Below, piece by piece: positions 38,989-49,351 of a stretch of DNA of 64,000 nt; within the stretch, counting starts at the first letter, position 1, and each line of letters starts with the position of its first letter. Made by a program: the position numbers and the translations under genes. Under the pieces are notes generated by a model. That model saw only the letters and a list, made by a program, of their open reading frames with translations, had not been told where the DNA came from and did not search any database. The stretch is from Polymyxa betae (taxonomy: Eukaryota > Endomyxa > Phytomyxea > Plasmodiophorida > Plasmodiophoridae): positions 310,001-374,000 of the forward strand of contig RBZT01000499.1 in NCBI GenBank assembly GCA_003693705.1, written 5' to 3'.

Positions 38989-39279
38989 ATGCCCAAGGTT
39001 GAAGGCCCCGATCTCGAGCGGTATATGGACAAGCACGTCCTCCTGAAGCTGAACGCCAACCGGCGGGTTAGCGGACTGCTGCGAGGCTACGACCAGTTCA
39101 TGAACGTCGTGCTGGAGGACACCGTCGAAGAGGTATCCCAGGAGGAACGAAATAACATCGGCATTGTGGTATGCTCGCAGAAAATTTACAAATGTTGTCC
39201 ATTTAGCTGCGATCAGGTTGTTCGAGGAAACAGCATCAACATGATTGAACCATTAGAAAAGGTCGAAGGACGCCGTTAA
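38989..39279 (+). CDS. SNRPG: Small nuclear ribonucleoprotein SmG
   Basis: A member of the heptameric Sm ring on U1, U2, U4 and U5 snRNAs. The start ATG 38989 gives MPKVEGPDLERYMDKHVLLK, then Sm1 LNANRRVSGLLRGYDQFMN and VVLEDTVEEV. One 48-nt intron (gtatgctcg...gatcag) lies between NNIGIV and VVRGNSINMIEPLE, the Sm2 motif with the invariant RG. After splicing the protein is about 80 residues, the normal SmG size. TAA ends at 39279. It is convergent with TTC4 at only 33 bp, so the 3' UTRs must overlap or be very short. Confidence 0.93.
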   Translation: MPKVEGPDLERYMDKHVLLKLNANRRVSGLLRGYDQFMNVVLEDTVEEVSQEERNNIGIVVCSQKIYKCCPFSCDQVVRGNSINMIEPLEKVEGRR

Positions 39280-39312
39280 ACTCTAAATATACCATCATTG
39301 ATTTTATTTGTA

Positions 39313-40415
39313 TCATCGCCGAAGGAGAGGCTCGACGCTAGTTTGCCAGTATTGCTTGCTTGCCCTGGACGTCACCAAGAACGTTGGAAGATTATGATAG
39401 ACCGTGAATTCAGGGCATTTCAGGACATCGCCCAAAGTCGAATTGAGATCAACCAGCAACATCTGGTCAGACGATTCGTTTTGGCGAAATGTGACGCAAA
39501 CCGATTTCATGTTATAATGGCGGTGGGCGTCCCATTCGGGTGATGGCAATAGCATCACGTTCAGCATCTCTCGGAAGGTCACATCTTCATGCCAATCACG
39601 AATCGTATCGGTTGTGTGGTGTTCTGGATAGAGAATCAGCACAGGCCAATGCAGCTTGTTCTCTTCGTCTAGGAACGGTTTCGAGTCCAGAAGTGTATCG
39701 CCGGCACCGAACACGATCTCATCCTCTTCTTCATCGGCCTCGATTAAATGAATGCCACGTTCGCGGCAAGCATCGCGAACGATGGCCGCCTGTCGCTGCT
39801 CCTCAGAGGCTCTCGCCTCCTTTTCACGTTGCCGTCTTCGTTGGGATATCAATTTGTCGCGGGCGTCGCCAAATATCTTCTTAACAGACTCGTTGTTGGC
39901 ATCGATTTTCAAGGCACGAACACAATAATCCATGCAGTCCTTATAGCGCCCTAACAACAACAAGGCTTTCGACGTCCGGTATAGAACTTTGATATTGTCA
40001 GGTCTATACTCAAGACTCTTTTTGCAATCGTCAAAGGCTCTGCCCAAATTCCCAAGTTGCAGATGAACTTGGGCTCTGTTTCCGTAGATAGTAGCGATCA
40101 GGTCTTCGTCGGTAACCTTGTGTTCCAAGGCATTCGTATAGTATTGAATGGCATCGGCCCATCGATACTTTCCGAGTTTATACGCCTGATTTCCGCTGTT
40201 TTTCAGTCCCTCAGCGAGATCTAACAAAACAATAAGATAGATGAAAAAGCAAAAAAGTGACTGCGACCGTTGGGATCAGTCTCGTCCAATAAAGCATTAA
40301 GAGCTTCCATATGTGTGGACATTGGCTCTCCCTCAGTAGGGATATGGTCCATGAATAACGGCATGCTCTGAAACTTCCTTTCCAGTTCTTCATCTTCGGG
40401 TGAAAGTCTGGTCAT
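39313..40415 (-). CDS. TTC4: TPR co-chaperone TTC4/CNS1
   Basis: An Hsp90/Hsp70 co-chaperone, essential in yeast as Cns1 and linked to translation-elongation-factor folding. Exon 1 is from ATG 40415 (MTRLSPEDEELERKFQSMPL), the family N-terminus, ending LLDETDPN. A short intron near 40265-40220 leads to LAEGLKNSGNQAYKLGKY, which starts three TPRs (GNRAQVHLQLGNLGRAFDDC, VLYRTSKALLLLGRYKDCM). A charged helix follows, then the C-terminal wheel domain with HWPVLILYPEHHTTDTI and FLVTSRASKQYW. The TPR clamp residues (Lys and Asn in KNSGNQAYK, Asn in YGNRA, Arg in LYRTSKAL) are present. About 350 residues. The stop is at 39313. Confidence 0.92.
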
Positions 40416-41313
40416 GATATCTGCAGCTTCGCCCAGATCCGTCAGCTGATAATCAATTTCTGAGATATTTTCGAATTAAACTCCGTTGCGGAGTCCGCCA
40501 CAAATCGGAAAATTACTATCTAACGAGTTCGTACTGTACAGAGTTACCCCGCGGTTTAGTGACACCTTAGGATATTGACATCCTCACTTTAGTGACAAAT
40601 TCGGCCTGACAATTAGTTTCCCATACTAATAGTGACAAAGTTGTCACTACCTTGGTTTACTGACATCTGTGGATATTTAAGTGGATGTCACTATTTCGAG
40701 GGATAGCAAATATAAGTGAACCCAATAAATGTTTTAGTAACAATCTTATAAAAAAATTTCAATCGTTCTTAATTCGTTCTATATGCATTGAGGCCATGGT
40801 TCCAGGCTTTACATGATTCACCCAAGCATGCAAGTGTTGAAGACATTTTTAACGGGGTTCCTTTGCCATGTCCTTCACAGTTATAACTAAGGTAAATCTG
40901 ATCCATTTCCCCCCATGATTGCGGCAATAGGAAGTTTTGTTGAGGCTACATCGTCTCTCTTTGTTGGAGGATGCTGATATGATACCGGATGGTCGGTGTA
41001 GAGAAAACGAGTCGGGATCCGTAGTTTTGGATAAAAAAGGAGGTAATCGTAGGAGCTGGATGAGACTATCGAGCTCTTTTCGCTTCTGTTTCGTCAGCAG
41101 AAGTTCCTGGATTTGTTATTAATTTGAGCACAAAATATAGCAAACTTGCTCCTGGACGAATGGAGGACTGCTCAATAAAGGACAAAGCCAATCGAGATCT
41201 AGTTGATGCCTCTATGGGACTTTTATTCCAACTAGTATAAGGGTCTAGGGTTTAGGGTTTCAAAGCTTAGTGACACCCTTGAGATAGTGACAGAAGTTGA
41301 CAGACAATTAGGT

Positions 41314-41701
41314 GGCGAATGACTAAACAGAGCGCTCCGGGGGCCGCGCCTATTAGTGGCTGCCTGTCTTTGTGGCTGGTAAATATGGCTTTTTTAGGGG
41401 CCTTTTTTAGGGGCTTTTCTTAGGATGTTTTCTCGGGACTTGTTTTAGGTTTTTTTTTTAATGAAGTTTAGGGGTATTCTACCTCCGGAAAGCAAATTCC
41501 AAATCTGCGGCTCCGTGGTCTGATGGGAAGAATACATATCGCGTTAGCAGATGTCATGTTCAGAGTTCGAGTGCCACGCAGGCGATGTCTTTTTCAGAGA
41601 ATTGAGTTCATGACTTCCAAAAATTTCTAAAGTCCCGACGAAACTCCGCAGCCTGCCAGAGCGGAGCGCGGCCCCCGGAGCGCTCTGTTTAGTCTCACGC
41701 C
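41314..41701. mobile_element. Nested MITE with 8-bp target-site duplication (hAT/P-like size class)
   Basis: A 388-bp element whose inverted ends start GGCG, then (after three variable bases) GACTAAACAGAGCGCTCCGG and a further GGGCCGCGC, seen again as the reverse complement at 41666-41701. It is flanked on both sides by the 8-bp direct repeat AATTAGGT (41306-41313 and 41702-41709). One copy of that octamer belongs to the outer element's right TIR region, so removal restores an intact outer element. No coding capacity. An 8-bp duplication points to the hAT or P type, but the termini do not fit a family I know. Confidence 0.8.
41504..41582 (+). other. tRNA-like sequence inside the nested element
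   Basis: It contains an A-box-like TGGTCTGATGGG and a B-box-like GTTCGAGTGCC about 45 bases downstream, with short complementary ends (CTGCG/CGCAG). The T-stem does not pair and no anticodon arm forms properly, so this is not a functional tRNA; it could be an internal Pol III promoter taken from a tRNA. Confidence 0.35.
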
Positions 41702-41799
41702 AATTAGGTGTCACTAAACCGCGGGGTAACTCTGTACCTAAAATACGATTTACAGACAATAGCAGTTTGAATTCAGGCAATCGCTCTATTCTCAGTTTA

Positions 41800-44700
41800 T
41801 CAAGTCAATTTACGAGGCTGACGTTGATTGGCGATTATTCTGTCCCCTAGACTTAGTGCAATGCCCTGTGTCTTAGCTCTAATGCGTATATAGCCAGAGA
41901 TGTTTCCATTGTCTAGTTTTTCAACACTGACATTGACGAGCGCATCTTCACCAAAGATACTGCGAGCATACAGATTGATAGCAAGGAAATTGCAATCCGA
42001 ATATCCTTCTCCACGCTCTGTGATACACTTCATATTAGCAAGATTGATAATATGTTCAACATATTCCTCCAAATCCCTATCATATCATGAGTAAACGTGC
42101 AACGTGAATAAGTTAAGCATTACTGTAAATCGGTGTTTACAGGGACCTTGTTCTCCCATTCGAATTCAACCCACATTGTTCTGAAATCGGTATCGGAGCA
42201 GGTTGCAGGAACAATGTAATCCATAATGTCTAAGAGCACCGTATTCATGACCACCAGTTGCCTCTCAGTAGAGCCACTCATATCGTAAACGATGTTCCCG
42301 AATATCATGCCTGATTCGGTAGAGGATACCTTGATAATAGCCTGAATGTTGATTGTTCCAAAAGGAGCGATTGTGTGTCCTTGTGGCCTTTCAACTAATT
42401 TTAGGTCTCCGCTAGTCGTCAACTCGACAGAGAGATTCTGCAGAGTCTTGTTCGTTTGGTTGACGATTAGAATATCCAGAACAATATCATATTGATGTAC
42501 AGTGACGTAAGCTTCACCATAAACAGGATCACTGAAACCTGTAAGTTGGAACACACGGTTCAGCTTGGTCGAGAACGCATCATTCCCTAAGGCGTCGTTG
42601 CTGGAATAAAAAATAAGCCACAACCCATGCATTACTAGTGACAGAGGTACCCAACAGCTTTCCCGACGTCCTCGTCATCCTCAAGGCCAAACTCGCCTAA
42701 GGTGGCACGAGGCTTCAACTGACGAATACAAATGCAATCATCCACCTAAACCATCCAAGATCAGAAGGCAAAATCCTAGTTGGAAAGAAAAATACTTGAG
42801 CTTTGGGCATTTCGTTTCGCTTGATGATTTCAGAAGCCAATCGCCGCTCTTTAAGAACGTCAATAAATACTTCACGACATTGCTTAAGAAATATGTCAGC
42901 ATGTTTCTGAGGCTCAGTTAACGCTCGGATACAACTTCTGATTCTATGGAAGTTTAGTTTGCGAGTGAGACAACATGGCGATAGAATACCGATCCAATGA
43001 ATCTTGATCGATAGGAGTGGCGGCTGATACAGTGCCATAGCACAGGATACTAGCCATGACGATCAATGCATTTGAAATAACAACATTTGATGAAGGAGTT
43101 CCAAATCCAAGCAACTCTGATTCCTTAAGAGCTAGGGCAAGTTAGCAGAGTCACAACTTCCCCAATTCGTCACATACCAAGTTTAGTTAAAGTATTACAA
43201 ACAACAGTAGCCAAGAAGTATTGCCCTTCTTTAATTAGTGAATGCAGTGTAACTTTGCCTAATTACAATATCAAAATACGCTTTCAAACAAAGAGAGAAA
43301 TCACCATCAGTAACAGAGACGTCAGTAGGACCAGGGACGGCAACAGTACTTTGTTGAGCATAAGTGCCATCTGACAATATGACCGGACGAGACGAGATCG
43401 CATGGGAACCGGGTTCGTCAGATTTCGGAGTGGGCGCGGTTGGCTCGCCTAATATCAAACTTAGTTTTCCAATTGTGGCAGATCGCTGATGTTTACTTGT
43501 TGTCTCAAACGGGATTGGGGCTAGAGATGAAAGTATTACCGACTTTGCATGTTCTAACAAAAGATTAGCTTCGCCAGTGGCCGAAAAACCAAGAATTACC
43601 AATGGCCCTAGAATCGTTAGCATATTCGCCGATTACCCATAATGCAACGCGATACACAACTGCCTGCTTGATTTCTGAAAAAGAATCCAGCAATTTCTCA
43701 AGAATATTAGAGCGGAGCTATGAATCCATAACGTTAAATGTGGAAGAGACGCCATGCAGAAATAAAGCATACATAATCGTACTCCTGAATTATACCCCGG
43801 ACGTAGTACATGACGTCTAGAGGCCCCTAAACACAGAGCGAATTGATACTCTTCGATAGAATGATGGCATTAATGTTTACATTTCCTGATTCTTCGCTGA
43901 TAAAGTTCAATAGCAGAAGCACGACGGAGCTTGCAACATCCGGAAACCGCATAGCGCATTCGTACACCGCCTCAACTAGAGAAGCCTTTAGGCACATAAT
44001 GTATAAATCGAGAAAGAAATGCAAACCTAGCAATGTACGATATGGGGAAGCTAGACTGTCATTTGAAGTCTCGGTGGACATTATTTCTTTCTTCAAAAAA
44101 TTCACCACCTCATGAGCATTGCGGTTCGAAACTATATATCGAACAATGCCAAGAGTCTTCTTGCGAATATCAATATTTGGAGTTGTTAATGTTCTTAAAA
44201 TATCCATAATAGATTCCTAACAGAAATGTCAGATTCACACCGGCGGGTTGGCGACGCTAACAGAACCTGAACAATTTTTTCGTGACGAGCTCGCAGACTG
44301 TCTAGACGATCAAGAACGATTAGTTTGACATTATGATCGGCTTCAGCCGTGAGAAGCTGGGCCAGTGTAGTGACACAGGCTCTGACGGCAGTTGGAGACG
44401 TGGATAATGTAAGCAATGTGCAGGCTCCTTCGAAAGCAACGGTGTTGGATTCCGAATTCAGCAGAGAATAAACACACCGAATATATTTTCCTTTGCAAGC
44501 TGGATCCATGCGGCAAACCTAAACAGGCTATATTAGAATGGGGTAATCAAGCTTAAATCACACAGACTTTTCGGACGAGTTCTAAGACCACCATTTGGAA
44601 ACTTTCCCCGAACGTTGGAATCTGGCCAATAACACTATCCAGATAAACAACTGCTCGACCGATATCACAATGGAAGAGCATCAGAAAAGCATTTCGCTTA

Positions 44701-45418
44701 GTCTGCAGGTTCGGTTCCGAGACAAGCAAGTTAGCAATTTTCTCAGGGGCATCAGGTATCAAATCCGGAAACGCCTAGAGTCTTGCTTGAACCATGTCGT
44801 TATCACATATGCAAAGAACTCCTGACCTGATAAATCTCGAATACGGCCAGAATGGCGTTCTTCCGAACGTAAGAATGTCGATGGGATAAATTCGATGTAA
44901 CAACAGGAATCAAAGATTCCAAGATTTCTGGATACTTAATCTTGCATAAAAGGCGTAGAGTGGATCCTCTGATATATTCATTAGGACTTTCGAGGTCATT
45001 CCTGATGTAGTTGCTGAAACAAGATGTAAGCGCTAGAAAGCATAAAAACACGATAGATTGAGAATACCAGACAAGAATCATTTCAGGTAGAAGCTTTCCG
45101 CTGCTATCGGTCATATCACAAGACTCCCAGAAAATCAGCAGAATTTTTTTGATATTATCATCATCGCATTGAAGGCACGATTTGATAACAGGCATTAGCA
45201 TATTTCTTTGAGATTCTCCATTTAGCGCAAGTAAAATAATCTGAAGCGCCGTTAATCCTCCAGACATTTTAAAGTTGCCAAACAACCTGCTTCAATGCTA
45301 TTTTTTTGTCTTCAATATTCGGGCTGTCCAGCTTCGTTCGGATGTCGTTTGTCTTCACTGATGATATCTCATCATTGTGCATAAGCACAGTGCAGCAACT
45401 ATCGACTGCATTGGCCAT
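41800..45418 (-). CDS. COPB1: Coatomer subunit beta (beta-COP)
   Basis: A core subunit of the COPI coat, acting in Golgi-to-ER and intra-Golgi traffic. Many exons run from ATG 45418 ([19 protein letters not shown]) to a TGA at 41800. N-terminal adaptin-like repeats: [82 protein letters not shown]. The middle shows [20 protein letters not shown]. The C-terminal appendage is nearly textbook: [84 protein letters not shown], and [18 protein letters not shown]. Length is close to the about 950 residues of known beta-COPs. Introns are about 40-60 nt. The outer transposon ends only about 65 bp beyond the stop codon. Confidence 0.95.
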
Positions 45419-45801
45419 ATCGACAGCTTTCGACTCTAGAGAAATGAGTTATTCTAAATAAGGGGCACTTTATCCGGAAAGAAAATGGCCCAATTTGAGT
45501 CTAGCTATACAAAAACAATGCAGCAAAAACTGTCTGTGAACACACCTGATCAAGTTACGTCGACTCCAATGAAGTCAAATGGAGTCAGCCCGACCTGGGT
45601 TCTAAACGAATGGCTAAAGAAATGATCTGCTACAAGAAAGAAGCTGGTTTACGAAACGCAAAACTGCGCAGCGATCAACAGTTTAGGTTATCCTGCAGTT
45701 GCTCGATTGTGTGAGGATTGGACTCCAACTGAAGGCCCCGCCAAAACTGCTTCTCGCCTCGTTACTGTTTCTCATTCAGTGGGCAACAATTTGGGGAACT
45801 G
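45419..45801. other. Intergenic stretch upstream of COPB1
   Basis: About 380 bp expected to hold the COPB1 promoter and the 3' end of the next minus-strand gene. No TATA box or RNA gene recognised. Confidence 0.35.
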
Positions 45802-46904
45802 CTAAAGAGTTCGTAATTGACGATATCCCTCAAGGCATTTCCATTGCAATCCAATCGCAAACTCAGGAATTGCGATCCTGTTTCTCAACGCACTTAGTGC
45901 GAGCAGTCGGTAAAAAAATACCGTCAAATCGGATTTGAAATGATATGCAAAAGATGACATGTACTGAAAGAAACTGAGAGGCAAAGAGCAATCAACAATA
46001 AACTGATGCTGCTCTTTATAAGCATCGGTGCGTTTTACACACAGAAGATAAATGAAAATGTTTTCTTGAAACTTCAAGTGATAACTGATAATGTTGTGAG
46101 ATATCCAGATATGAGATTCAGAACAATTCACATAATCGAATGGCTTATTCCTGCGGTGAAGTCTCCTTCAGAAAATTGGCATTTCTGCATCATCGGCAAA
46201 GTCACGGTGCCATATTTTGCATGAGATCGAGAAAACCTGATAGTTAGCACAGCGAGATGACCAGTCCCAACCCTGAAAGCATTCCATTCCAAAAATACAG
46301 TGGAAGCAAAAATCGACTGCATTGGACCATAATGGTAGCTTTTTGCTCTGAACAAACGGAACAGTTCTTCATGCGCATAGGGTAAAATTAACTGTACGTA
46401 ACAAGCTCAAAAAGCATGTTCAAGCTATGTCGATGCGAAAGAATCGATACAGCAACGCTATGATCAGTCTGAAGATAAAAAGCTGGTTAACCAAAAGTGA
46501 AGCGACGAATAGTTACGCATGGAGAACCGGGAACCTTGGAACAAAGCCCTTCCGCACCTTGCATTGTCATAGTTCGTGACTAACGTCTCATATTTATTAG
46601 CCACAGCAGCAGCATTGAAAAAGTCAACGAGCACTTTCAACAGAACTACAGAAGGCATGAACAACAGAGCGAGTTCGCAGCTGGAAAGAAGTTTGGGTGA
46701 CGCATTATTTGTCAATGTGGTAGGAAAGCCGAAAATAGCGTCAAATTCGGATCTGTATTCACTTAGCGTCGCGACTCGCGATTCAAGACGACGACGGAAA
46801 CTGGGAGCACTCAATGCAGTATTCAAAAAATGGCCCCGTTTTCGTTTACAGATGCGCTGCCATAAGGGGGCCAGCCATGAGCCTTGAAACGCTACAACTT
46901 CCAT
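45802..46904 (-). CDS. Orphan multi-exon gene, probable membrane protein
   Basis: Exon 1 from ATG 46904 (MEVVAFQGSWLAPLWQRIC) is open for about 115 codons and includes CELALLFMPSVVLLKVLVDF, a probable membrane or buried helix. It likely ends at a donor near 46563 (after TNYDNA). Downstream minus-strand frames at about 46380-46250 and 45950-45810 (SSFAYHFKSDLTVFFYRLL) have coding character, but the splice chain and the stop are not certain. No family recognised. It is divergent from the gene starting at 46992, 87 bp away, so the two probably share a promoter. Confidence 0.45.
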
Positions 46905-46991
46905 GTCTGAAGGTTGGGGCTCCCCTGCATATGTCGTTGTAACGCAGCCATACGCCGCCGCCTTTAACAGCCGATTCGGACTGTTAGGGTG

Positions 46992-47981
46992 ATGATGGCT
47001 GGCAATAGCGTCAATCCCTTGGCAGACATGACGGTCAGCGACCAGAGTGATGTACAGAAGACGCTTCACGTGCTGTCCTTAAGAGTATCGCACCTCGGTT
47101 CCCAAGTCGAAAGCCTGCTGGAGAACTTCGAGACAAAATTCCACCATCTGTCGGGTCGCATACGTAGTGTCGAGAAGCGTCAGGCAACCATACACTTAGA
47201 CAATGAATTCATCATTCCTGATACAAAACGTATCAAAGTCGACGAATTGAAAATTCCTATCCCTGAGACGGAAATAAACTTCATGCAGTCACGATTAACA
47301 GGGCCTGTAAAAGACGCCATCCATGAGCTAGGAAGGTTAGCGCTATTCGATCAAGATGTTGCTTTGAGATTTCTGCAAATCGGATCCGACAAATCGGTAA
47401 GGATTGTGTTGGCTTGCCTGACGGGATTCCCATTTTTTCTTCTCAGGTAGCAACGGCAGCGCTTCATTCAAAGAATTTACAGCCAGTGCGGGATTCTCTA
47501 AATTGGTCATTTCTTCCTGTTGAAGTAGTCGAGCTTCTTGAGCAACGCTTCGTCAAAACTGTTGCTAAAAAGGTATGGTCCCAAATAAGAGTTACAATTT
47601 CTCTAATCTAGTCCCTAGGTTGAACATACGAAAAGGAAAATCCGACAAAACTCACCACAGGATTTATTGACGACTGCGAAGCATGGAAAGACGGAAACGC
47701 CTTTTCTAGAACAATTACTAGGACGTTTAGGAAAAAGTCATGATGCTGGAAACTGCGAAACAACCTGCAGCTCTTTGAATACGTCGAATATGTCGCCGAA
47801 TACAGCAGCGTCTACATCAGATGATGTTATATTCGATGCAAAAGCCGTGTTTGTCGAAATACCTGAACGAAACGGGTCTTTTGAGCATCATTTGGAGATT
47901 CAGATTGTACCAGATTGTGAAGAGCAGTCTGCTGTCAAGAATGACACTGATGATTTATCGAAACTCGCTTCGTTCACTTGA
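46992..47981 (+). CDS. Orphan protein, three or more exons
   Basis: Start ATG 46992 (MMAGNSVNPLADMTVSDQSD), then a coiled-coil stretch (TLHVLSLRVSHLGSQVESLL) and IRSVEKRQATIHLDNEFI. A helical part follows (MQSRLTGPVKDAIHELGRL). Introns of about 45-55 nt near 47397-47446 and 47572-47617 join QIGSDKS to VATAALHSKNLQPV, and VKTVAKK to VEHTKRKI. The C-terminal part is polar. The open frame ends with TGA 47979-47981. About 290 residues. No family was recognised. The N-terminal coiled coil of about 50 residues is similar in type to small complex-assembly proteins, but no function is claimed. Confidence 0.55.
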
Positions 47982-48113
47982 CTCTTTATATAATAGCACA
48001 GACATTCATTCATAAAACTATAATATTGCAAAGCACATGGTTTGTGAAATACAAAACTCTTTATTGGAGTCCAATGCAGCACAAAGAACTAGAATGATAA
48101 ATAATCTCAGATA

Positions 48114-48800
48114 TTACTGGATTTCGATGCGCTTGACATTGCTTGGTTCTGGACTTGTCTTAGGCAAATGCAAGCAAAGAACACCATTTTGGTATTCAGA
48201 CTTGATGCTGTTGGTGTCGATATTATCTGGAAGTCGCATCGATCGAATCGCTTTTCCATAGCGTCGCTCACGAATACGGTTCTGTTCGTCCCCGCTTGAC
48301 TTTTCTTCTTCGCGATGGCATTCAATCTCCAATACGTCACCTGAAACTCGGATATTGAAGTTGGATTTATCCATGCCAGGCACATCAGCTTTCAAGGTCA
48401 TTTCCTTATCAGTCTCGGAGACATCGAGGGGTAAATCCTTCGTGGCCAATCAGCTCAAAGAAGAAGCCGCCTCTTGAATGCTTACCACTATAGGGACGCT
48501 GACATCAGATAAGGCACCTGTAGTCCAAGGGGAGAGCCACGATGATTGGCTAAGAGGCGCTCCTCCAGTTGATAATGCTGTAGAAGGTGTCGACACCGTA
48601 GAGGAAAGAAGTGGCAACGTCGATGTAGTGCCGAGCATCGTGGGGAAAGTTCCAAACCCTCCAGCAAAACCGGGACCGAATCCGGGGGTTCCAGCGAGCG
48701 AACCGCTAAATAACGGGTCGGAGAACGCATCAAAGACGTCGTTGAGACGACGTCGCAATTCAGTGAACTGGCGATCATAAGGTTGACGTCCGAGCATCAT
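48114..48800 (-). CDS. Small heat-shock protein (Hsp20/alpha-crystallin)
   Basis: An ATP-independent chaperone. The N-terminal exon starts MMLGRQPYDRQFTELRRRLN at 48800 and has a Gly/Pro/Phe-rich arm (GTPGFGPGFAGGFGTFP). A 48-nt intron (gtaagcatt...cgaag, about 48477-48430) joins SVPIV to DLPLDVSETDKEMTLKAD. The alpha-crystallin domain follows: VPGMDKSNFNIRVSGDVLEI, ERRYGKAIRSMRLPDNID, and the hallmark YQNGVLCLHLPK before the C-terminal extension with RIEIQ (I-x-I type). About 210 residues. The frame is open up to 48908, but a TATA box at 48871-48878 places transcription start near 48845, so ATG 48800 is preferred. Convergent with the 46992 gene. Confidence 0.85.
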
Positions 48801-48870
48801 GTTGGCAGCAGCTCTATTGTCAATAGCAGAAGATGGTATGATTCTGGCTTGAAAATCTCGCAGCCGCCCG

Positions 48871-48878
48871 TTTATATA
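48871..48878 (-). promoter_or_regulatory. TATA box of the small heat-shock gene
   Basis: On the minus strand the sequence reads GCCTATATAAACGGGCGGC, a near-perfect TATA box about 71 bp upstream of the chosen ATG (48800). GAA-rich motifs just upstream (GAATGAACGAAC and GCGAATGAACGTCC, minus strand) could be imperfect heat-shock elements. Confidence 0.55.
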
Positions 48879-48908
48879 GGCAGTCGGACGAACGGATGCC
48901 TTGAGCAC

Positions 48909-49351
48909 TGGACGTTCATTCGCTTAGCTGTTCGTTCATTCATAAATTTAGCTGAGCAGCAACGACACGTACGCATTCATAACATGAGCACAGAGATGCG
49001 AATTCATTGGTTTGGAAGCTTACTTGATATTTCATCCGTTCTTTATGAGATAAGCTAAGCTCGCGAGAATCGAATGGGATCCGCGGCGACCGGGTCGCCA
49101 CATTTCTGCTTATGCTTCTGACAGGAATATGGGGAATGAAGAGGGACCTTGGCTCTTACACGTTGGCTTCCTGTAAGAGCTTTTACTACCTGTTGTTCCG
49201 CGAGGTCCGTCTTTTCATAGAAGATCTGTCAATAAATGGGACAAATCACAAACTCTATGGAACAGAGCAAGAAGGTTTTTCATATGAGAAACATAATGCC
49301 CACTTTGCGCAGGTTTTACAAATAGGTAGTCATGTTGCATTAACTTCATCA
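48909..49351. promoter_or_regulatory. Divergent intergenic region (sHSP / AUH)
   Basis: The spacer between the small heat-shock gene promoter and the AUH start. A frame continuous with AUH is open from 49112, but its sequence does not look like a mitochondrial enzyme, so it is treated as leader. Confidence 0.35.

Larger units (their letters stand above)
40539..41734. mobile_element. Non-autonomous TIR element (pogo/Tc1-mariner-like), TA target site
   Basis: Terminal inverted repeats of 29 bp begin CAGAGTTACCCCGCGG and continue TTTAGTGACACCT. The left copy starts at 40539 and the right copy ends at 41734, and the two are identical over this length. Each end is flanked by TA (40537-40538 and 41735-41736), as expected for Tc1/mariner/pogo elements. 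No transposase frame is present inside. Several more TTTAGTGACA-like units occur near the left end, suggesting subterminal repeats. Another element (41314-41701) has inserted just inside the right TIR; without it the element would be about 800 bp. Confidence 0.8.

Noticed and set aside
41236-41256. Two TTTAGGG-like units suggesting an interstitial telomere
   Set aside because: Only two imperfect units are present, inside a transposon that has many TTTAGTGACA repeats; chance is the simpler reading.
49112-49351. Upstream extension of the AUH frame to 49112
   Set aside because: The extra 80 residues show no conservation pattern; ATG 49352 gives a normal mitochondrial presequence.
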